From Polytrichum commune (Eukaryota; Streptophyta; Polytrichopsida; Polytrichales; Polytrichaceae), in contig OX485804.1 of assembly GCA_950295325.1 (NCBI GenBank), positions 52,254,429 through 52,318,428 of the forward strand: DNA of 64,000 nt, given 5' to 3'. Under the pieces are notes generated by a model that had not been told where the DNA came from, made no database searches, and saw only the letters and a program-made list of their open reading frames with translations. This document shows, one piece after another, positions 31,752 to 44,874 of the stretch. How positions within the stretch are numbered: the stretch's first letter is position 1; the number at the start of each line of letters is the position of its first letter. A program made the translations under genes and the position numbers.

Positions 31752-34103
31752 TATGTCATCTTGTGAACACTAAAGAGAAAAAATATCCCCTAGCCCCTCC
31801 TCTCTTCAGTAGACAAAAAATGTATGTCACCCTTGGTTTTCAACTAAAGTGTATATATATCATGATATATATATATATATACACACACACACATATCATG
31901 AAATTATGTTCTCCTTGAGATACAATTTGGATGTGAAATCTTTTTGCAACCTATTACATGAAGAAGCACAAATTATGATTGATTGACAATACTTTTTTTT
32001 TGTTTTTGTTTTGTGTGTGCAATGTTTGGGCTGGGGGGGGGGTGTGGGAGGAGTAAAATAGTGCCTTGATTCATGATGTGTTTTGTGTTCATAGATATGT
32101 GGTTCAAAACTCAAAAGTGAACAACCTCTCTTGATTGTCTGCATGACAAGTAGCAAAGGACCCAAAAGCATGATAAGATATGACAAGTGTTCAAAAGTAC
32201 GATCGGGTATGACAAATATTCAAGCATTTGTTAACCATCCATGAGAAACATGTTGAAAAGTAGAGAAATACTTTAGAATGGGGACACATTGGGAATTTTG
32301 GCTAGATATGACCAGACTAAGTATGGACCCATGTTGCCCCCACCCTAAATTGGGGCAATAACTAGATGTGTGCATTCGAACCTCTCCGAATTGAGCTTAG
32401 AGTGAGAGTTCTTGATTTTTTTATATTTATTAAGAGCTTACTATTGATATTTTATATCTCAACATATATTCAATTGCAAAAGATGCTATGATCTATAGCG
32501 TTATCACTCAAGAATTTTGGCCTTGTCTAAGATTGAGTACCCAATATGAGATTTTTAGACAAACAAATGAACAAACAAATGACTGGTATGAACAACCAAT
32601 ATTTTCAAAGATACTATGAAGTTGGAAATTTAAATATATATGCATTAAAAGAAACACTTGTAGTTATTCATATCTCCTAATACCGGTTTACAGTATAATT
32701 TTTTTAACAATACTTTAGCTTCATAAGCGTCATACATCTAAACATATATCCCGACAAACATACCATGCATGCATTGTGTTGTGCTTCAAAGTTTTAAATC
32801 TAAACTTTGAGTAGCAAAAGTATTACTCAATGAAATGCTTGCTCAAGCTTTTAGTTTAATTGTGTAAATGAAAACTAATATGTAAAATTACTATCATCAA
32901 GAAGTTCATTTTATGATACTTGAATGACAACACAATCTCATGTTGGGAGAATTCATGTATTGCATGTTTGTATCCTTTATGTCCAAATTGTAGGAATGAG
33001 AACACTAATCTATTGAACTACTTGTAGCTCAAACATATTTTGGAATAGTTAGGAATAAATGAAGTTTATGAATGTACTTCATTTCCTTAGTTATAAAATC
33101 TCAACATCAATGCACATTTTTCCATCAACATGTCTAAGATTCAACAATTTTGTTTCTCATATATATATAAAATCAACAAAACTCAAAAACTTCTACATCT
33201 AAAACAATTAGAAGTTTATTTTTGATTATGAGGAACAACCACATAGTTCTATAGTGATGTGTCAGCTCATAGAATTGATTTATGAGGAATTTAAAATTTT
33301 CACTATTTGTTGACTTCCATCACTCTTCTTGATTAAAATATTATCATAGAGATTTTTTTAAATAAAAATTTATGAATGTAATATTAACTTGTAGAAAACA
33401 TATAAATTTATATATCTAGACTACTCATTGCCATGAAAATGCGTAAAATGAAAAAACACGTATGCACTAATAACTCAAATTCTGCACAAAATTTGCCTCC
33501 TGAAGCAATGTTGATTTTTTTTGTGATGTACAGACCAACAATGCACTGACCAACAATTTTATGGTGAGGAAAATAATATATTCCTAGCAGCCTCAACAAA
33601 TTAATAGTCATAAACTTGAACACCACATGATGATGGCAAGAATTATCAATTTTCAAACATTGTCTCCAATTGACAACAACAATACAAATTTCAATATGCT
33701 TGTAGATTGGTGAATTAATTTTATACTACACAATATATTTGATCTACAATTCACCTTCATCTAGCAATTCAATCAAAATACCTTCACTTGCACAATTGTT
33801 TTTGCATTTTTACAAAGTGGAGAAATGGTGACCAATGTGTGTATTCACGAGTGTTGAGAAGTGTTTGTCAACTCTTTGGTTATGTTGATGCTCCATGTTC
33901 TCTAAATGTCCTTCGCACCTAAGACCCTTGATCAGTCAGGGCGACTATGAAGTAATGCGCACATTTATGGGATATGCCACATATTTGATGAATATTTTAG
34001 TATATATATACCTCAATTTATTTTGGAATAATGATGTGGAAATGTGAAATCGGATGTTCACAAGAATGGGAAACAGGAAGAATAATAAGTTGGGGGCCTT
34101 CAC
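31752..34103. other. AT-rich intergenic DNA
   Basis: A (TA)n(CA)n microsatellite lies at about 31853-31893. A G-run lies near 32033-32042. No gene-like frame; 32380-33900 is strongly AT-rich. Confidence 0.45.
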
Positions 34104-34570
34104 TATCCCAAGAATCTCGACCATCTCTTTGATTTTTTCTTTGGCAATCTTGTCATCCATATCTGCCCATGCACCTGACAACAAACCTAGCAACAAATTG
34201 GGTGATATATACAAATTGTGAAGTGTATTGAGTACTTCAAGTGTAGCCTGTTGAATTGTTTTGCTTCAAGGATTGTCAAGAAAGGATGAGCTCTAACTGC
34301 ACTCACTTGCAAATAGGAAGAAACATAATAAAGTTCCTATCTGATCATGATTTTAAGACTACTTTTCATGCGTTTTCTTAGTTGAAACTTCTACATGGTT
34401 ATCCTAAAATTTAGGATACAAATCAAATCTCACTCGGTGAGCATTTTTTGAGTTCTTAGATCAGAAGCATCTGTATACAACTCCCAAGCCCATGAAGAGC
34501 CACCTCTCAGGCAAACAATCAACTCCAAAAGATATCCAACTCCGATCACAAGATCACATATAGTGAAGAA
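34104..34570 (-). other. two exon-like open segments, protein not recognised
   Basis: On the minus strand, 34434-34570 is preceded by CTCTACAG and followed by GTGAGA. It encodes a hydrophobic stretch (VIGVGYLLELIVCLRGG, SSWAWELYTDASDLRTQ). 34104-34247 is preceded by TTCAACAG and followed by GTGAAG, and encodes ATLEVLNTLHNLYISPNLLL then WADMDDKIAKEKIKEMVEIL. Both look protein-like, but their phases do not match when joined directly, so an exon is missing, a splice site is misplaced, or this is a pseudogene. They lie 0.6-1.1 kb downstream of the rhodanese stop codon on the same strand and are not part of that protein. Confidence 0.3.
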
Positions 34571-35164
34571 CTGTAGAGTATATCCGTGTGGTGGAAAGAA
34601 GCAGTAATGTCATTAAGCATCACCAAATCATTTTGGAAAGCACTGTCTTTCAGAAGTTCACCAAAAATTCAATAAGGATTGGACTGACTGGACCGTTTGT
34701 TTGGTTGGCTAGAAATATAAGTTATAGCATGATTGAAGTGGAAGAAAATCGTCACCTCCAGAACCTCATCACTTTCCCCATGTAGAAAGATGTTAAGTAG
34801 TTATAAGCATGCGGTACAATAAAATTCTATTAGACAACTTGTTTATGCATGTTAAGGGAAGAAACTCAGTAGAAATAATGTATGGTATGCACCGAAAAAC
34901 CTCTCAAATTAGCCTTGAAACCACGATTTGGTCTCCCAGTCCCTTGGGGGTTCGAGTCCTACAACACCTACAAACTCGTACAACTGATAGACAATTTCAA
35001 AAGCCTCGATGAAGAACTCGAATGGATAATTTTACACAGAAATTGAAATACAAGTTGACTTCTTTGACATCTTGGGTTGAGCTCAAAACCTCATACACTC
35101 TCATGCTACCTCTCAAAATTGAACTACTCAAAATTGGAGTCAAAATTGCAGCTATCTCCATTGA

Positions 35165-38100
35165 TTAATTCTCAGAGCCAGTGCTCTCAGCCTCCCCTCC
35201 CTCTACTGGTAAATCCTCCTTGAACCAATTGCGAATCCCACCTTCCATGTGCACTATGTTCTTATAACCTTCTAGTGTCAAAATGTAGGCAGCTATCAAG
35301 GACCTGCCAGCACCCACAATGTTAAAACAAATAGCCATGATGATAACCTAAAACTACACTAAACATCAGATTTGTTGCAGCTCATAATATTCACCATCGA
35401 CCCACATTTATTGTCTTACAGTCACTGGGTGACAACTCAAGAGGGTGGCATATGACACTTGGTGCTACATGACAAGTCATGAAGACCACTCTAATTAACA
35501 TGACCAATTAATGTCACATAAATCACATGTCTAGTGTAGTTACAACAAGGGCAAGGCATCTGATCAATCCTTAGTGGAGCTACAACTCATGCTAAACATT
35601 TTCACTACTAGAAGACACATCATGGAAGGAACTCCATCTCTTGATCAAAGAGGTGCATGGTTCCTCATGCAAGGTGTAGGTGCCTAATTAGATTATTTAT
35701 CTTGATCAAACACCTATATTTGAGCAGTATGCAGTTACATGTGATTCCAAGGACACACAAAAAACATATCTTCAGTAGAGATCGGACTACATTCTCAGAA
35801 TATAGTAACCATTCTAGGTCCAAATGTCAACATAATTGTGGGGGAGCTATACGACCATGTAATGATTAACCTTGAACAGTAATATTAAGTCGTAGCCACT
35901 ATGAGATATCTCGATGATATGGCATCTCTACTGTACGGAGGATGGTCATAACCCATAGCCATATCTCCTTCCAATTGGTGAAGTGGTAACCCAACAAATG
36001 ATATTAAATCTTGATTTCTTGTTTAGATTGATTCTTCCTTACTGGTTATGTATGTTAACTGAACATGTCACCCAACTATGGGTGATAGCCGTGCCCACTT
36101 GTGGCTCGTCAGGACAACTGGCTACAACACATGGCTGCGCCAATAACCAACACTCGTCTCCCAAATATGGGTTACAGCTGTGCCCACTCGCTGCTCCTGC
36201 AGCTCGTGAAGACGACTGGCTGGAAACCATAGGATAGTTGGGGTCCATATAACTATAACAGACGTATATAAAATTAACTATGCTCTGGCTCCATACTCAT
36301 AATCGAAGAATTTTCAGCTGACTCCCTTCCAGGTTCCGACTGATAGCATTGGAATAGAAGCTCCCCAATCACCTGTGTTATACTCTTGATTTCTGTGAAC
36401 CAAATAAGTTGATAGTCCCAACCTATGTACCGATTTCCAGGGATATTTAAAGATAAGAGCTAACCTGGACTGCTGACCGTCTGCCAGATTGGGAGTGGGC
36501 TTCACAGTGCCACCAGATTGGCAACCGATAATAATTTTAGCACCTTTATCCAGCTTGGAAGTCACATCTGTAGGCCCAATCCACACACAGAAAAAGGATT
36601 GAAAAAAGAGATGAATGGAAGAGGTACCTTGACTCTTTGCCCTCATTCATGGCCGAGCTGGGTCTCATTGTTCCCCCCATAGTGCATGCAACAACAACTG
36701 GCGACTCCTTATCAAGCATTTCCCCAATTTCTGTGCAAGGGCCAATGATGCACATTTACTTGATGGCATTCCTACTTACTAATGTTTTAGTAGAAGAGTG
36801 CCACTTATTTCTTTAAAACCCTACAAACAGTTAGTGCCCAAGAAAAGCCTCACACAGTGGACCAACCAAAGCTTTGATGTGCTAGGAAGAAGGAAAGATG
36901 ACTCCGATGTTGCCACCAGCTTATGAGTTTGTCTAAGTCTATATGTAATCCCATAACAGGCATTCCAAGAATTAGAGGGGCCTGAAGACTACTGCCTCTT
37001 TTCAAAAGTGAACACCTTGAACGGATATAGACAAGCTGGCAGGCACCTATCTCCTCCAAGGGCCCTAGGTTCACCTGCATACCCCCACTATGATTGGTGG
37101 AGCATGTCTAGTAGGGTGCACCGGAAATGAAGTGCTAGAAAGGCCACTCATCCTAGTACTATTATGCTGGCCTTAGGTGGCTTAACCTCAGAGTTCCCGA
37201 TCCAGGTAAAGACCTTAAGTTTAAGGCACCCTTTTGATGTGCAGACACAATCAAGATCCCACAGCACAGAGCATTGCCACTAGGTTAAAAGTCCCAGGGT
37301 GCTCCCGGGAAGTCACTGGTACAACTTTCCAACTCAAATAGACACTCTCGAAATCTTCGCATCATGCTTGTAACAAGGTAGAGGACCAATCAGAATATCA
37401 CATGCTTGAAGCGGAGTGAACCCAAAACACACTGCCCTGGGACAACTACAATGAAGAGGACTGTTCTCGATGAGTCCATCGGATGCATTGGCCACAAGGT
37501 GCATTCTACAAATCTTAATTTCAAGCATCAATCCTTAACACACATAATTTTGTTCCAAATGTGGGCTCCACGTCAACTTACAGAAATTATTCAAGTTACA
37601 ATGATGTGCCATAGTTACAGACGAAACAATATAATGTACGACTTCAGTCTCCTTTTCCTTGACTCATGCCAAGGAGACTTGTCACCTTTGAAACAAGGGA
37701 AAGAAAGAAAAAGTTTTCTGGAAACTGAGTGCAACTTTCGTTTCAAGGGTCCATGATTATCAGCTTTCTGGAAATGCCAGTAAATGAGCCTCACAGACAC
37801 CAATGGTCACCAGAAAGATCTTCGAGGTTTTTGATTTATGCCACAACATACCTTTCAAAAATTCAGGATTCTCTTCTGTTCCTGCAAATATTCCAAAGAA
37901 AGCAAAAGCCGCACGCCGTGCAATGTCCCAGGGAGTCCACTCCTTGATGAGTCTATAGAGTTGTACATTAATCGCTCCTGTGGGATGAGCCTACATGCCG
38001 AAATGTGACATCACATCAGCGTGAAGAATCTAACATCTCTGTGTAGATACGTCATTTCAAGTAACCTCATGATTTCAGCAGGACTGGCAAAGCCAAGCAT

Positions 38101-41100
38101 CTCCAATATGCAAGTGACCAGCGCTGAATGTTGACAAAATGTTGATACAAATTCTTTCATGTTTAACATCTTTCAGCACTCACTCAATCCACCTCATACT
38201 AGACCTTTGAGGTCTTGCAACTCTCAAATATAGGAACAAAAGATTTGTATATTTGGATCATATGTCCAAACGGGCAACCCTATGTTTTGTAGGCATTTGA
38301 TTCAATTTTGTAGTTTGATCCGATTGAATCAATGTAAAGTCAGTGTTGGTAGATTTCCTATTTGCAGGTTTATTATGAGTATTCTCAAAGAAGGACTACC
38401 TCTTCAAATTCAGCTTCTGGCCGCACGTCAAGGATAACGTAACCTTGTTCTTGTTGGAGCCGTAAAGCTTCCTTTGCTGATACTGACCGCATCTGCACAA
38501 CCAATCAAGGAAACAGTTGAGAAATCTTTAGATGGTCTTGAGGAAATCTAACTGTCAATCGTCTAAAGACTCCAATGGCCATGTCAGCATTCTACCTCCT
38601 AGCAAGATATTGAAACTAACCTACCAGTCTGAAGGGTCGATTAGATCAATTTGATCTGGCTGATTTACCAAAAACCAACCAGATCAATCTCCAAGTGGTA
38701 CAAGGAGGACACAAAACAACTTCTAAAGAATGGAAGTATATTGAAAATACCAAAAAGGTGAGAATCGAGTTACCTTGTTCTTCATGAGCACTTCACGCTT
38801 TGTTTTCCAATCCACCTCAGCTGCAACCTCAACAGACATGAACGAATGTGAGCAAACATCACCATCTCACCTGGAATATGAAAAATCTCAAGGAGTTGAC
38901 ATACAAGTATCAACACATAGATCTTAAGTCCCAAGTTTCAGGTTTCCAGTGCCTCTCAGAAAGCACAGAAAGCCCAAAGGTTCATAAATGAGAAAATCCT
39001 TGTTGCTGTGAGGTATCCGGGTGTTACTCGGTTATAATTCTTCATCAGACACCCATATTTGATTGGTGTGTGGTGAGGTGAGGATCAGAGAACAAACACT
39101 ATAAAGACACATGTTTGGAAGAGATTAAGCTATGTCTTCAAGCTTTATTAACTACTCCACACTCAAAAGTGAACACAACTGGGAGGGCCCTGTGTATTCA
39201 GTTGAGAAACCAACAAACATGCACTTCCAATTACATTTCTGAATCAATTGAGGTCCGATTTTCAATCCAATTAATGCTGATGCTTCATCGTAGATTTGCT
39301 AATGCAACACAAGTTTTGTTGCCGTAATTCTAATCGGTAGAAGTTGGAGAACATAAGAAACGAACCGAAGAACACCCATATACCATATACGAGGAATGGC
39401 AGCTACACCACGACTCCAGTCTCTGAGCTAAGGTTAGTTTTCCAAAAATCAGTAATAACTGTGTTAGTTCTCGTAGGTGTCATCCTCTTCAATCAACGGA
39501 AACCTCCGACAGAAACAAAGTGTTTGTCAACTTCATGTCTTCCAGAGACTCACTTCTTTCTCTGACCCACCTGCAGCAAATTGCTTGCCTTGTATGTATG
39601 TCTGTATCCAGGATTGTTACACTATCCGGATGTACAAGCTTCCAGAGTTCCACTTTGATATAGTCCAAGCTAAAAGTCATATGAAGGCAAATTGGATTAT
39701 TGCAGGATCCTTGATTGCCCTGTGGAATGGAGAGTTGTGTGAAGAGAGATTCACAGGATTACAAGAATCTCGTCTTCCTGTTCTTTAGGAGAGTTCATTT
39801 AAGTGGGTACATCTCTCGAGAACACGGGTTTCTTTATTTTCATTTGTATTCCAACCTTCATATCATGAAAAATGGGTGACCCTGGCTCATGACAAAACCG
39901 CCTCTTAACCCACAACCTCGAGCACTATAAATGCGGTGCTCGTAATGACAAGGTCAACACTACCTATAGAAGTTCCTCCATATAACATATTCAGGAACAT
40001 TCCTACAAACCCGTTTTCAATCCATCGCCCTGGACCCTTACAGCAATCTTCTTGTAAGGCCGGAGGGTTAAGTTAATTCTGGCTATACTGCAGCGGACAT
40101 TTCTCAGGTATCCTCGAAGACTGTGCAGCCCATATCTTGGGTACAACAACTGGGAAGTAAATTTCAAACTGCCCACATGCCCTATAGGGAATATCCTATA
40201 TGCTGAACTAAAATTGGGGTCTAAAATTGGGGTCCACAATGGAATCGGTAGCCCGATGACTATTTCCTGAGTGACGTTCATGAGCACCATAAGGGGTCCC
40301 AGATTCCAATGTGACCTGGGTTTGGGGTTTTTCTACATGGGGCACTAGAAGTGCAGAGAACAACAATCTCCCATTGCTAGTCGGTTCATTTGAACATGAT
40401 TCCCATGGGGAAGGAAGCGCCACGTGCTGGTAAACATGGACCGATATGTAGAATGACTCCCAAATAGCAGCATTCCACTAGAAAACACGGTGCGATAAAA
40501 GATAGAATTCCACTAGAAAAGAATGGCGGCGTATTTGAAATTTATTTTGAGGATGTAATAGCCAGATTTCAAGACTATTCATCAAATATGCAGGATAATC
40601 CCATGAACATGCGCATTATTTCAGAGCCCCCTTGGAAATACCCCATCATAGCGCATGATTCATATCTCTACAGGGGAGTTAACCCCTAGAGCAACCTTTC
40701 TTCGTCAAGAGGACCTCTTCTGTGTACTTTTGAGTCATGTGGCCGGGGATTACTTCACTTTTGTCATGACACGAATCCCATATTCTCCATCTCTTTGGCA
40801 TGACAGAGGAGTACCACCTAGTGCTAATAAATCAAAGTTCGAACAAACAAAAATCGCTTAATGATGCGGATTGCACACTAAGCCGAGGACACTATGATGT
40901 CCGAAATACATAGTGTCATTTGCGAAGACTCCATTCCGAGCAATTCACCCACCAAAGCCACGAGAATGAACCCATAAATCCCAGCCTTCGTTATATTGAC
41001 GACCAATCGCTTGAACATTTCAAAAGAAACGCTTGAAAATGCACGACAATACGACAAATTCCCAACAGGAAGCGCACCTGCAGACTTGGGAGGACCCGTG

Positions 41101-41294
41101 GCAATGCTGCGAACGGTAAGAGGCGCCCATTGTGTCTGCCCTCTGCATCCCCCTCTCCGTTGCCGCGAGGCTCCGGTCATGAGGGGCAAGAAAGTGGGAT
41201 GATGCTGCCTCTGCTGCTGAGCTCCTCCAGAAGCAGCCGGAGCCGCAGCCGCAGCGGTCGCCGGCGTCATCACCATACCCACCGCCATAGCCAT
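35165..41294 (-). CDS. STR14: chloroplast rhodanese-like domain protein, STR14-like (six-exon gene)
   Basis: Single-domain sulfurtransferase-like protein of the plastid; the physiological substrate of this family is not well defined. Exons, in transcript order: 41078-41294, 38774-38820, 38398-38490, 37852-37990, one of 36628-36730 or 36465-36567, and 35165-35303. All have GT-AG borders and the phases agree, giving 245 residues. Residues 1-72 are an Ala/Arg/Ser-rich presequence typical of plastid targeting. The rhodanese fold spans about 89-232: SVSAKEALRLQQEQGYVILD, DVRPEAEFEE, WTPWDIARRAAFAFFGIF, the active-site Cys at 181 (CTMGGT or CQSGGT), SLIAAYILTLEGYKN and MEGGIRNWF. The order and the WDIARR..FAFFGIF insert match Arabidopsis STR14 (At4g27700) as I remember it. 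Intron 1 is 2.26 kb and holds a dispersed repeat. The start is the first ATG opening the presequence. Confidence 0.88.
36465..36567 (-). other. STR14: alternative active-site exon 5b of the rhodanese gene
   Basis: 103 nt between GGCCTACAG and GTTAGCT. It encodes VTSKLDKGAKIIIGCQSGGT then VKPTPNLADGQQSR, closer to the usual STR14 sequence as I recall it. Only 60 nt separate it from exon 5a. Using both in one mRNA would shift the frame (206 nt), so they should be mutually exclusive. Confidence 0.82.
36628..36730 (-). other. STR14: alternative active-site exon 5a of the rhodanese gene
   Basis: 103 nt between CTTGCACAG and GTACCTC. It encodes IGEMLDKESPVVVACTMGGT then MRPSSAMNEGKESR. It enters after one base of a codon and leaves after two, exactly like exon 5b. 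It carries the catalytic Cys and the GGT loop. Confidence 0.82.
39016..39390 (+). repeat. dispersed repeat in rhodanese intron 1, paired with 49160-49520
   Basis: Shares with 49160-49520, in the same order and orientation, CATATTTGATTGGTGTGTG, GATGCTTCATCGTAGATT and AGAAGTTGGAG. Non-coding. It looks like an old transposon fragment present in two copies. Confidence 0.65.
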
Positions 41295-43534
41295 CTCTTC
41301 TAAACCACACCACCTGCACCTAACTTAACTTACACACACACACCTTCAAGGTCCTCCCAATCCTCTCTCGCTCTCTTCGACCTGCTTCCAGATTTTGTCG
41401 AACCTCCGAAACCTCTACCTCTACCACCGCACCCAATTGCTCCAGCATGAACCTGCCACCCCCTGTCCTACAAAGATGTGCGAGCGAAACTGGGGATATG
41501 TTGACCGGAGTGTGATATATCGATGGAAAGGTGGGAAAATCTCTGAGATTGTTAGAGTGGGAGATGCCGCAATAGAGTAGAGCCGTGTAGAGTAGGGAGA
41601 TTCGGAGGGGGAGCCATGGGAATTGGGTAGAGGCGAAATCTGGTGGCACACTGGAGCCTTGCTCCCATTGGCTCTCTTCTTCCCGATAGGCTACCCAGCC
41701 CTGGCGGAGAAGACTCGACTCCCTTTTCACTGCATACACTGAGCTCCCCTTACACTCAGTTAGAGCTCATGAATTCAGAACACAAAATTGGTCTTGTTTA
41801 CGACCAATTCTATGAATTTGTTTTTTTAATTTTTAATTTTTAATTTTTGGGCACGCGACTTGCTATCTGGTTCAATGCTTTGAGTGTCCCTAAACGCAAT
41901 TTTCTAGGTAGGAATTAGTAGGATCCAAAACCAATGTGATGACGACACGTGGTGAGTGTATTTCGAATTGGTATTTTGCATGTCGAACCAATAGGTAATT
42001 ACATGATGTTTGTTTGATTTTTTCATACAAACAATTGTTGTGCTTGGGCATCATAACATTGCTAAGAGGTTCACATGTTGCTTGATTCAAATGGGCATAC
42101 AAAAAGGTATGGGTATTGGAGAAAAGATTTTGAAAAAAATGTAGGGAAGTTGGTCATCCTTGATATAGAGCGATCGTCGTGTAGGTTCATATAGGCCGAC
42201 CATCTCCAGTGTAGAGTTTGAGGAGGCTCGACTTCGAAGCTACCTCGGCTTGTGGGCTCGGCAACCCACACCTCAGTAACCCCCACCTTAAGCTAGACAA
42301 TTGCCAATGATACTCAGTTGTCGAAGGTACTTTGCTCAAGTTGTGGGTTGTAGAAAAGGTACCAACCCCATAACGATCGGGGTTCGATTCATCACAAATC
42401 CTTGGCCCCACATAGCACCAGCAATGCTATGAGTAATGTTCATGATAACAAGCCCTTAGCTATTCATACCTTAACCACAACTTCACCAATGTTCATGTGT
42501 AAAGTGATTATGCCCAAAGTGTGATATTCACGTGGTATTGAACAAAAGTGTGAGAATGTTGAAAAGCCCATCGTCTTGGGAATCACAATATAAGAGCTCA
42601 AACGTTCGACGTCTCTAAAGCGACCTCCATGAGGTAGCTTAGGATTTTCACAAGGAGCTTGCCATAGTCGTTCCACAATTAAGTTGTCATACAAACGTTG
42701 TAAGCCCGAAAATAATTCAAACTCCCAAGTTGAAAGATCGTGTGAACAACTGTGAGTATGAGGCTCCCCGCCCATTAAACAAACCCTCAAGCTTCAACTC
42801 TCCACCCCTTCAGTGGAAGGGGGGCATGACTTCTCTTCTTCATGAAGTCCATGATACTCTCAGCCTACTAATGAGGAAAGGCCATATGTGCATGTTGGAT
42901 GGGATGGGTAACTTAAAACCATTTTTTTGTGGGGATCGAGGTATGATGGTCCTAGTTACTTAACCCCTAAAAGCTAAGACATGCATTATTGTGCAAGCAT
43001 CCACCTCTTTCCAACCATATCAGCATACACATTCACGTTATAATCTTATGATTCAAGACATGTGTATGGCTAAACATTGGTGTGAATAGTCCTAACTTTA
43101 CAAAGATGCCATCTGTACCTTCAATTTTACCTTAAGAAATACCAATTTTCTTCAAAAAGCTACTAAATTGGACTACAATGCTAATGTCGATTTTGGGGAG
43201 CCTTCATTTTGGCCTTTAAGGGTTAATCTCATGCGAACTCTTACACGAGGAGGCGGCCCCTTGGGAAACCCTCCTTTGCACGGGCTTGCATGAGACCCAA
43301 GCACCCATGCCTAATCACTTACTACACTAATAGTGTGCACATATTGTGGATAAATAAAGCAATGTGGATGAAACGTATTGTAGAACATCAAGTCGTTAAT
43401 AAATAAATAAATATTGTGGATAAACACCTGATGTGGTCCACGTTATATTCCAAGCCCATTCAAAGTAGAACATTCTCGTGGATTCTTGAACTAAGAGTGG
43501 TCCCTATTAATTGCAAATTTTAGTGTAGCAAGTG
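41295..43534. other. rhodanese gene promoter side and intergenic DNA
   Basis: The minus-strand 5' leader just beyond 41294 has a (GT)n run. Farther out, 41360-41800 has C/T-rich and ordinary intergenic sequence that should contain the promoter, but no TATA box stands out. No gene recognised in 41800-43534. Confidence 0.4.
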
Positions 43535-43844
43535 AGGGCCACATCACACACAAGACAGAAGGGCCGTGACCATTGCATTCTAAGATCTCTCATTGGTCGA
43601 AGAGGCTGAGACCATCCAAGTTCACTCCACACAAGAAGGTGAAGGTCTATAGGGCTCAAAGAAACTATCATTGGATGGGAAATTTACGTGGAGCCCTACA
43701 TGGCAAACTATAAAATAATGTTCCATGGTTTGTCATATTTTGTGCCAAGCCCACCTCCATGTTAGTGGTATGGCCTTTGAATGAGAATCAAAGGCCCTTA
43801 CAATCACATGGTCACAACCCTTGGGTCGTGTGTGAAGTAGCCCT
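43535..43844 (+). mobile_element. MITE, AGGGCCACTTC family, copy 5 (310-bp short form)
   Basis: Begins AGGGCCACATCACACACAAG and ends GAAGTAGCCCT. AAGTG immediately precedes the left end and immediately follows the right end, a possible 5-bp target duplication. The interior matches the short-type copy at 6456. Confidence 0.62.
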
Positions 43845-44874
43845 AAGTGGACATGGGTGCTTGGTTCTCATGAAAGCTCGGGCAAGGGCCCAACTCCTCG
43901 AGTCAAAATTCAAAGGAGATCTATCATGAGGTGTGGTTGAAGCTATTTCCAAGGTCATAAGCTAGTGGGAACGAGACTCTCCTTAGACACTCTCAATCCA
44001 CTTGTTGTTGCCAAAGGAAGAACTCGCTTTGCACTATATATGATGTCTAACATGCGGTGATATTGGTAACCCAAAAAAATCTATTAAAAAACTTTATAAT
44101 TTAATTTATGCATTCTGAAAGGAATATATGGGAGTGAAAACAAAGTCATTCCACTTCAGGTTTATTCATGTTATACTTCATCACTAGAGTGTCGAAGCCC
44201 TAGTGCCATGAATTTTGTAAGGGTCATTCCCTTGCTTGGGTCAACCTTGCAAAATGAAAAGTACTCATTATGATTATTGTTCACTCTACAAGGGTGAACA
44301 AAAAGAGTTTGAGAATTATAGTTCAACCATTTATTGATATTAATATCTAAAATGTAGTTGTTGTTGACTTGCCATCATGTTGTGTGAGCCCAACACAAAT
44401 ACGGTTGGTCACCACAATTAGCTTAACAAGGAAACAAATTTACCTTATTCATGGCTTAAACCTAGTCTTCTTCATATAGGAAATTGGACTAGACATAATA
44501 ACATGAGTAATGTTATGTTGTAATGGTAGATAACACGTGTGAATTGTTTCTCGCAATAAATGTTGATTGAAGATTCCATATGTCTTCGTCTTTTCAATCA
44601 CAAATGTGCGAAACTATATGTGCATGCCAAGTGATGTTTCTCTCTTGTTGGATGCAACAAAAACACACGATCTTTAAAACATAAAAGATTTGATGATCAA
44701 ATGTTATTTCTCAAAGAGAGATAAATGCGTGGAAGACTTGTATGAAGTTAGATATGCATTCGGACCTTATGATGTTTCAGTAATTTATTTACAATGATTT
44801 TAACTTTCAAAACTCATCAAAAGTTACAAAATACAATTCATTTGTGAGAAATCTGAAATACATACCAACAAAGT
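43845..44874. other. no recognisable gene
   Basis: AT-rich intergenic DNA. Nothing recognised. Confidence 0.45.

Noticed and set aside
34919..34980. A tRNA-like GGGGGTTCGAGTCCTAC sequence
   Set aside because: The T-arm stem does not pair and no acceptor, D or anticodon arm can be drawn around it.
36061..36237. Internal duplication (TGGGTGATAGCCGTGCCCA-like blocks about 85 bp apart) in the last rhodanese intron
   Set aside because: Too short and diverged to call an element. It has no splice or coding consequence that I can see.
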